Shown: positions 58,639-64,000 of the stretch, in pieces
Layout: the number at the start of each line of letters is the position of its first letter
Numbering within the stretch: the stretch's first letter is position 1
NCBI GenBank assembly: GCA_027489245.1
Contig: JAIYAC010000006.1
Coordinates: forward strand, 1 to 64,000
Origin: Neisseriaceae bacterium
Lineage (GTDB): Bacteria; Pseudomonadota; Gammaproteobacteria; Burkholderiales; Chromobacteriaceae
Direction: 5' to 3'
Length of the DNA stretch: 64,000 nucleotides
The notes under the pieces: model-generated
What the model saw: only the letters and a program-made list of their open reading frames with translations
The model's database searches: none
Told to the model about the DNA's origin: nothing
Made by a program: the position numbers and the translations under genes

Positions 58639-59913
58639 ATGTCCCAAGCCTCCCTTATCCAGGATCTGCAAGCACGCGGTCTGATTGCACAACAAACCGA
58701 TGCGGCTGCCCTCGAAGAACTGCTGGCCAAGGAAAGCGTGACCCTGTATTGCGGCTTCGACCCCACCGCCGACAGCCTGCACCTGGGCCATCTGGTACCG
58801 GTACTGGTGCTGAAGCGCTTCCAGCAGGCTGGCCACAAGCCTATCGCGCTGGTAGGCGGCGCCACCGGCATGATTGGCGACCCTAGCTTCAAGGCCACCG
58901 AGCGCAAGCTGAACACGCCGGACGTGATTGCCAGCTGGGTGGAAAAAATCCGCGGCCAGGTATCGCCTTTCCTGAGCTTTGACGGTGACAACGCCGCCAT
59001 CATGGCTAACAACTACGACTGGTTTGGCGGCATGGGCGCACTGGAGTTCCTGCGCGACATCGGCAAGCATTTCTCTGTCAACCAGATGATCAAGAAAGAG
59101 TCGGTGCAGCAGCGCATCAACCGCGAAGACCAGGGCATCAGCTACACCGAATTCAGCTACAGCCTGCTGCAAGGCTACGACTTCGCCGAGCTGTACCGCC
59201 GCCACGGCTGCCAGCTGCAAATTGGCGGCTCGGACCAGTGGGGCAATATCACCGCTGGCACCGACCTGACCCGCCGCATCCACCAGAAACAGGTGTACGG
59301 CCTGACCCTGCCGCTGGTGACCAAAGCCGACGGCACCAAGTTCGGCAAGACCGAAGGCGGCGCGGTATGGCTGGACGCCAGCAAGACCAGCCCGTACGCG
59401 TTCTACCAGTTCTGGCTGAATACCGCCGACGCCGACGTGTACAAGTTCCTGCGCTACTTTACCTTCCTGTCCATCGACGAGATCAACGCCATCGAAGAAC
59501 AGGACAAAGCCAGCGGCACCAAGCCGCAGGCACAGCGCATTCTGGCCGAGCAAGCCACCGCGCTGGTACACGGCCAGGCAGCGGTAGATGCAGCGCAGCG
59601 CATCAGCGCCAGCCTGTTTAGCGGCAGCATCACCGACCTGACCGCGTCCGACCTGGCGCAGCTGGCGCAGGACGGCATGCCCAGCGTGCAGATCGCGCTG
59701 GCACAGCCCGGCCTGATCGACGCACTGGTCGCTGGCGGCCTGGCCAAGTCCAAGTCCGAAGCGCGTACTTTTATCCAGAGCGGCGCCGTGAGCATCAACG
59801 GCAACAAGATCGAGGCCCTGGACTACCAGGTAGCCGATAGCGACCGCCTGTTTGGCCAGTACAGCCTGCTGAAACGCGGCAAGAAAAACCACACGCTGAT
59901 CAGCTGGATCTAA
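58639..59913 (+). CDS. tyrS: Tyrosyl-tRNA synthetase
   Basis: 424 residues. Class I synthetase joining tyrosine to its tRNA. HIGH-type motif HLGHLVP and KMSKS-type motif KFGKTEGG are present, with the tyrosine pocket [12 protein letters not shown] and GSDQWGN. A C-terminal S4 RNA-binding domain ([20 protein letters not shown]) completes it. CAGGAGAAC precedes the ATG at 58639, which is therefore chosen over upstream starts. Confidence 0.97.
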   Translation: MSQASLIQDLQARGLIAQQTDAAALEELLAKESVTLYCGFDPTADSLHLGHLVPVLVLKRFQQAGHKPIALVGGATGMIGDPSFKATERKLNTPDVIASWVEKIRGQVSPFLSFDGDNAAIMANNYDWFGGMGALEFLRDIGKHFSVNQMIKKESVQQRINREDQGISYTEFSYSLLQGYDFAELYRRHGCQLQIGGSDQWGNITAGTDLTRRIHQKQVYGLTLPLVTKADGTKFGKTEGGAVWLDASKTSPYAFYQFWLNTADADVYKFLRYFTFLSIDEINAIEEQDKASGTKPQAQRILAEQATALVHGQAAVDAAQRISASLFSGSITDLTASDLAQLAQDGMPSVQIALAQPGLIDALVAGGLAKSKSEARTFIQSGAVSINGNKIEALDYQVADSDRLFGQYSLLKRGKKNHTLISWI

Positions 59914-59938
59914 GCGCTACCGCGCTGCACTGACACCC

Positions 59939-59970
59939 CACCCGGCCGCGCGCCGGGTGTTTTGCTTTTT
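59939..59970 (+). terminator. tyrS terminator
   Basis: CACCCGGC and GCCGGGTG with a 5-base loop, followed by TTTTGCTTTTT. Confidence 0.8.
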
Positions 59971-59987
59971 GGCCACGCCAAAAGCAC

Positions 59988-60020
59988 TGCGGCCAACCCT
60001 GGCTGGCAAGGTTGGCCGCA
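59988..60020. repeat. Inverted pair of the uptake-motif-like 11-mer
   Basis: TGCGGCCAACC (59988-59998) and GGTTGGCCGCA (60010-60020), spacer of 11 bases, between the convergent tyrS and hypothetical genes. Confidence 0.75.
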
Positions 60021-60046
60021 TCGCGTATTACCTGGTGAACTGGCGT

Positions 60047-60667
60047 TCAGAGCACGCGCAGATCGGTATCGCCGTCAGCGTCCGGCGCGCTGCGGTAGCG
60101 CAGCAGGCCTGGCGTATCCGCAGGCAGCGCCTCGGCTACCGGCTTGCCGGCCAGCAGGGCCAGCGCGGGGGCCACCACGGCGGCACGCAGCGCGTCTTCG
60201 CTGTTCAGCGCGGCCAGGTCCAGTGTATAGGTCCATTCCGGCCCGAACGTGCTATCGCTTTCATCCCACCACAGCAGGCTATCACCCTGATGCTGCCACG
60301 GCTGCCACTGGCTGGCGGGGAAGCCCACGTAGGCATCGTATTCAAAGGCAAATTCACAGCCCCAGTGCGCAACGTGCAGCACTGGCGCGCACGGCTGGCC
60401 GTCTGCGCGCTGCGGCAGGCCGTCGCCGGACAGGCTGACCTGGTAATTGAGCCAGCCGCCGATAAACTCTTTCTTTTTCTTGTTGCGCACCAGCAGGCCA
60501 AAGCTGCTGGACAGCGCGCTGCGCTCGCCCTGCTGTTGCTGCTGCGAGTGCAGCTGCTCGGCGATCTTGCGGCACAGGCCGCTGGCGGTGATGGCCTCGG
60601 CCAGCAGGGTGTCCAGGGTTTGCTGCAGGTTTTTGGCGTGGCGCCAGGGCTCGTTGCCGGTAGTCAT
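60047..60667 (-). CDS. Hypothetical protein
   Basis: 206 residues from MTTGNEPWRHAKNLQQTLDTLLAEAITASGLCRKIAEQL. Host-like composition. The N-terminal third is helical and glutamine-rich; the remainder is tryptophan-rich and mixed (HWGCEFAFEYDAYVGFPASQWQPWQHQGDSLLWWDE). Soluble. No family recognised. An ATG further upstream is possible. Confidence 0.75.
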   Translation of the reverse strand: MTTGNEPWRHAKNLQQTLDTLLAEAITASGLCRKIAEQLHSQQQQQGERSALSSSFGLLVRNKKKKEFIGGWLNYQVSLSGDGLPQRADGQPCAPVLHVAHWGCEFAFEYDAYVGFPASQWQPWQHQGDSLLWWDESDSTFGPEWTYTLDLAALNSEDALRAAVVAPALALLAGKPVAEALPADTPGLLRYRSAPDADGDTDLRVL

Positions 60668-60858
60668 GCGTGGGGCTTTCGTGTTCGTTGGGCGGGGCGG
60701 CAGGCGCCCCGCTGGCAAGCGCGCAGTCTAGCACAGGCGACAGGCGTGGATGACGGGCAAAAAAGAGGGGTTGCCCGTCCAAAGGCAACCCCCGCATCCC
60801 ATCCAGGTCCATCCAGCAGAAGCGATTTGCTGTTGGGCACCAGATTATCGAAACACGA

Positions 60859-61848
60859 TTACGGCACGATGACAGGCTGCAGGCTCAGCACCACTTTGCC
60901 CAGATTGCGGTTGTCTTCTACGTAGCGGTGCGCGTCGGCCACGGCAGCCAGCGGGTAGACGCTATCCAGCGTGATGCGGGCGCGGCCGTCGGCCAGCGCG
61001 GGCAGCACCTGGGTTTCCAGCGCGGCGGCCAGCCTGGCTTTTACCGCCGGCGGCTGGCTGCGTAGCGTGGAGCCCAGCAGGCGCAGCCGTTTGACCAGCA
61101 GCAGGCCCAGGTTCAGCGCGGCACTGCTGCCGCCCATGATGCCGATCACCACCAGGCGGCCATCCGGCTTCAGCGCGGCGATATTGTCGTCGAACAGCGC
61201 GGCGCCTACCGGATCCAGCACCACGTCCACTCCGCCTTGTGCTTTAAGGTTGGCCGCAAAGCCGGCTTGGCGGCTGTCGATCACCTCGTCGGCGCCCAGG
61301 CTGCGGCAAAACTGGCGTTTTTCTTCGCTGCTGGCGCTGGCCACCACGCGGGCGCCCAGCAGGCTGGCCAGCTGGATGGCAGCGGCGCCCACGCCGCTAG
61401 CACCGGCGTGCACCAGCACCGTTTCGCCCGGCTGCAGCGCAGCGATGTCGACCAGGTTGAACCAGGCCGTCATCCACGCCTCGGGCAGACTGGCGGCCTC
61501 GGCCCAGCTCATCAGGTCCGGCTTGGGCAGCGCGGCGCTGCTATCGAGCAGCGCGTACTCGGCATAACCGCCACCGGATACCAGCCCGAATACCGCATCG
61601 CCTTCCTGAAAGCGCGACGGGCCGTTTACCGCGTCCACCATGCCGGCAATTTCCAGCCCCAGCACCGGCGATGCGCCCTTGGGCGGCGGGTAGTGGCCCT
61701 GGCGCTGCACAATGTCGGCACGGTTGATACCCGCCGCCAGCACGCGCACGCGCAGCTGGCCGGGCGCGGGCTGCGGTTTTTCGGCAAAGGCGATTTCCAG
61801 TGTGTCGGCGCCGCCCGGGGCGGCTTGTGTAACGTGCAGCATGGACAT
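60859..61848 (-). CDS. NADPH:quinone oxidoreductase (zinc-free MDR family)
   Basis: 329 residues from MSMLHVTQAAPGG. The GroES-like N-terminal half (VLGLEIAGMVDAV) and the Rossmann half (GETVLVHAGASGVGAAAIQLASLLGARVVASASSEEKR) match Qor/PIG3-type enzymes that reduce quinones with NADPH. The zinc-binding cysteines of alcohol dehydrogenases are absent. GAGGGTCAATC precedes the start. Divergent from the copper ATPase gene across 51 bp. Confidence 0.9.
   Translation of the reverse strand: MSMLHVTQAAPGGADTLEIAFAEKPQPAPGQLRVRVLAAGINRADIVQRQGHYPPPKGASPVLGLEIAGMVDAVNGPSRFQEGDAVFGLVSGGGYAEYALLDSSAALPKPDLMSWAEAASLPEAWMTAWFNLVDIAALQPGETVLVHAGASGVGAAAIQLASLLGARVVASASSEEKRQFCRSLGADEVIDSRQAGFAANLKAQGGVDVVLDPVGAALFDDNIAALKPDGRLVVIGIMGGSSAALNLGLLLVKRLRLLGSTLRSQPPAVKARLAAALETQVLPALADGRARITLDSVYPLAAVADAHRYVEDNRNLGKVVLSLQPVIVP
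61248..61258 (+). repeat. Uptake-motif-like 11-mer, isolated copy
   Basis: Exact GGTTGGCCGCA preceded by AA inside the quinone oxidoreductase gene. Confidence 0.5.
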
Positions 61849-61899
61849 GATTGACCCTCGGCAAAACAAGTAGCATCTCTTGCACTACAATAGCACGCC

Positions 61900-64000
61900 A
61901 TGAACCCGACCTGCTTTCACTGCAGCCTGCCCATCCCCGACGGGCAGGCTTTTCCTATCCGCTATCGCGAACGTACCGAACAAGCCTGCTGCGCCGGCTG
62001 CCAGGCGGTAGCGCAGACCATTATCGACAGCGGCCTGGCCGACTACTACGAACACCGCACCGCCGAGCAGCGCCAGGCCGAGCCGGTACCGGCCGAGCTG
62101 CTACAGCAGATGCAGCTGTACGATAACGAGGCGCTGCAACACAGCTTTGTGCACGTAGAAGACGAGCACATCCGCGAAGCCTCGCTGATGCTGGAAGGCA
62201 TTACCTGCGCGGCCTGTGTGTGGCTGAACGAACACCACGTGCGCCAGCTGCCAGGAGTGCTGTCGGTAGACATCAACTACGCCACCCACCGCGCCCGCGT
62301 GCGCTGGGATACACGCCAGCTGCGGCTCAGCCAGATTCTGCAAGCCATCAGCGCCATTGGTTACCGCGCCCACCCTTACGATGCGTCGCGCCAGGAAGCG
62401 CTGCACCAGAAAGAACGCAAAACCGCGCTGAACCGCCTATGGGTAGCCGGCCTGTCCATGATGCAGGTGATGATGTACGCCTACCCGGTGTACATGGCAC
62501 CGGATGGCGAAATCGAAAGCCAGTGGCTGTGGATGCTGCACTGGTCCAGCTTTGTGCTCACGCTGCCGGTGGTGCTGTACTCGGCCATACCGTTTTACCG
62601 CGGCACCTGGCGCGACCTGAAATGCGGCCGGGTGGGCATGGATACGCCCGTCACCATCGGCATCCTTACCGCCTTCTTCGCCAGCCTGTGGGCGCTGCTG
62701 CACAAGGTAGAGCACGGCGTGTATTTTGACTCGGTGTCGATGTTCATCTTCCTGCTGCTGGGCGGCCGCTACCTGGAAAGCATGGCGCGGCGCAAAACCG
62801 GCGAGGCCACCGAAAAGCTGGTGAAACTGATCCCCGCCTTTGCCCACGCGGTGCCAGGTTGGCCGCAGGATCACACCCAGCAGGAGGTGGCCGTCAGCCA
62901 GCTGGCCGTCGGTGACGTGGTGCTGGTGAAGCCTGGCGAGACCATCCCCTGCGACGGCGACATCCTGGAAGGCCACAGCAGCGTGGACGAAGCGCTGCTC
63001 ACCGGCGAAAGCACACCCATCAGCAAGCAGGCAGGCGACAGCGTCATTGCCGGCAGCGTAAACCAGGCCAGCCCGCTGCTGCTGCGCCTTAGCCGCACCG
63101 GCAGCGACACCCGCCTGGCCGGCATCGTGCGGCTGATGGACCAGGCGCTAGCCGAAAAACCGCGCCTGGCCGAGCTGGCCGACCGCTACGCCGTGTGGTT
63201 TGTCACCATACTGCTGTTGGCCGCAGCAGTCACGTATATCGGCTGGAGCCTGGTGGGCAGCCAGGAGCACGCGCTATGGGTAACGGTGGCCGTGCTGGTG
63301 GTGTCCTGCCCGTGTGCGCTGTCGCTGGCCACCCCGGCCGCGCTCACCGCCGCCACCGGCCACATGGCGCAGCTGGGCATTCTCACCACCCGTGGCCACG
63401 CGCTGGAAACGCTGGCGCGCATCAGCGACGTGGTATTCGACAAAACCGGCACGCTCACCCACGGCCGCATGCAGCTGCTGGCCAGCCATGGCTTTAGCCA
63501 CCCGGACGCCAGCCAGGCGCTGGCCATCGCCGCCGCGCTGGAGCAAGGCTCCGAACACCCCATCGCCCGCGCCCTGCTCCACGCCGCAGAAGGCACCGCC
63601 CTGCCCGCTTGCGGCCAACGTAGCAACTACCCCGGCCAGGGTGTAGAGGCCGATATCGCCGGCCAACGCTGGCGCCTGGGCCGCCCGGCCTTTGTCGCCG
63701 AGCTGGCCGGTAGCCTCAGCCTGCCCGATGGCCTGCCCGCCAGCGCCACCCTCATTGCGCTGGGCGATGCGCGCGGTGTAGCCGCTGTGTTTGCCATTGG
63801 TGACCAGGTACGCGAAGACAGCGCGGCGCTGATTGCCGCGCTGCAAGCACGTGGTCTGCGCGTGCATTTGCTGTCCGGTGATGCAGAAACGGCCGTCGCC
63901 AGCCTGGCTGCCCAGCTGGGCATCGCCCAATACCGCGCCGCTGCCACGCCGGAAGACAAGCTGGCTTACGTCGGCACGCTGCAGCAAGGCGGCGCCCGTG
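61900..64000 (+). CDS. ccoI: CcoI-type copper P1B ATPase (partial, 3' end off the window)
   Basis: 700 codons are visible from MNPTCFHCSLPIPDG. The N-terminal cysteine-rich region (CFHCSLPIP, CCAGCQAV) and the heavy-metal domain GITCAACVWLNEH are typical of CcoI/FixI, which exports copper for assembly of cbb3 cytochrome oxidase. The actuator motif LLTGES, the metal-binding CPC in VVSCPCALSLATPAAL and the phosphorylation site DKTGTLT are present. The window ends in the nucleotide domain after GDAETAVASLA. Nearby ccoN genes would confirm the assignment. Confidence 0.9.
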   Translation, partial: MNPTCFHCSLPIPDGQAFPIRYRERTEQACCAGCQAVAQTIIDSGLADYYEHRTAEQRQAEPVPAELLQQMQLYDNEALQHSFVHVEDEHIREASLMLEGITCAACVWLNEHHVRQLPGVLSVDINYATHRARVRWDTRQLRLSQILQAISAIGYRAHPYDASRQEALHQKERKTALNRLWVAGLSMMQVMMYAYPVYMAPDGEIESQWLWMLHWSSFVLTLPVVLYSAIPFYRGTWRDLKCGRVGMDTPVTIGILTAFFASLWALLHKVEHGVYFDSVSMFIFLLLGGRYLESMARRKTGEATEKLVKLIPAFAHAVPGWPQDHTQQEVAVSQLAVGDVVLVKPGETIPCDGDILEGHSSVDEALLTGESTPISKQAGDSVIAGSVNQASPLLLRLSRTGSDTRLAGIVRLMDQALAEKPRLAELADRYAVWFVTILLLAAAVTYIGWSLVGSQEHALWVTVAVLVVSCPCALSLATPAALTAATGHMAQLGILTTRGHALETLARISDVVFDKTGTLTHGRMQLLASHGFSHPDASQALAIAAALEQGSEHPIARALLHAAEGTALPACGQRSNYPGQGVEADIAGQRWRLGRPAFVAELAGSLSLPDGLPASATLIALGDARGVAAVFAIGDQVREDSAALIAALQARGLRVHLLSGDAETAVASLAAQLGIAQYRAAATPEDKLAYVGTLQQGGAR
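62857..62867 (+). repeat. Uptake-motif-like 11-mer, isolated copy
   Basis: Exact GGTTGGCCGCA inside the copper ATPase gene, where it encodes GWPQ in the actuator region. Confidence 0.5.

Overview
The window is chromosomal DNA from a GC-rich betaproteobacterium of the order Neisseriales, most likely a Chromobacteriaceae member (Vogesella/Chromobacterium-like; genus is inference). Evidence: the tmRNA encodes the tag ANDETYALAA, the housekeeping proteins are typically betaproteobacterial, and an 11-mer (GGTTGGCCGCA) recurs in the way DNA uptake sequences recur in Neisseriaceae.

Layout. 1-6170 (minus) is most of a very large two-partner-secretion exoprotein (CdiA/FhaB type) whose toxin end lies off the left edge. 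6.5-18.3 kb holds host genes: lipA-lipB-ybeD and a D-Ala-D-Ala carboxypeptidase (minus), ilvA, a phosphoglycolate-phosphatase-like HAD enzyme, a LysM-FecR protein coupled to a CHASE2-GGDEF diguanylate cyclase (plus), typA (minus), and an unrecognised gene beside ssrA.

The 3' end of ssrA is an integration hotspot. An 8.5 kb integrative mobilizable element (18664-27191) carries a tyrosine integrase, an SF3 primase/helicase, a twelve-copy iteron field, an oriT-like site, a MobA/MobL relaxase, unknown genes and a YafO-like toxin-antitoxin pair. A second att copy (27192) once began another element; its integrase start survives at 55748, because a Mu-like prophage (about 27273-55623) inserted between them.

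The prophage reads right to left: repressor/Ner switch, MuA and MuB, early genes, GemA and Mor, lysis genes, terminase/portal/head genes, baseplate, tail fibre, Com and a DNA adenine methylase. It is only about 28 kb. An in-frame fusion joins the start of gp36 to the end of gp44, so the tail sheath, tube and tape-measure genes are missing. Three low-GC cargo (moron) loci interrupt it: two encode HEPN-motif proteins and end at the same conserved element, and one encodes a ClpP-like serine protease with a small partner. A 70 bp copy of the phage right end lies outside the prophage at 55807-55876, pointing to a past second copy or rearrangement.

56.1-64 kb returns to host genes: pyk, a b561-type cytochrome, tyrS, an unknown gene, a quinone oxidoreductase and the start of a CcoI-type copper ATPase that runs off the right edge. 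The candidate uptake motif is frequent in host DNA, often as inverted pairs between genes, and has no exact copy between 17.9 and 49.5 kb, which matches the acquired region.
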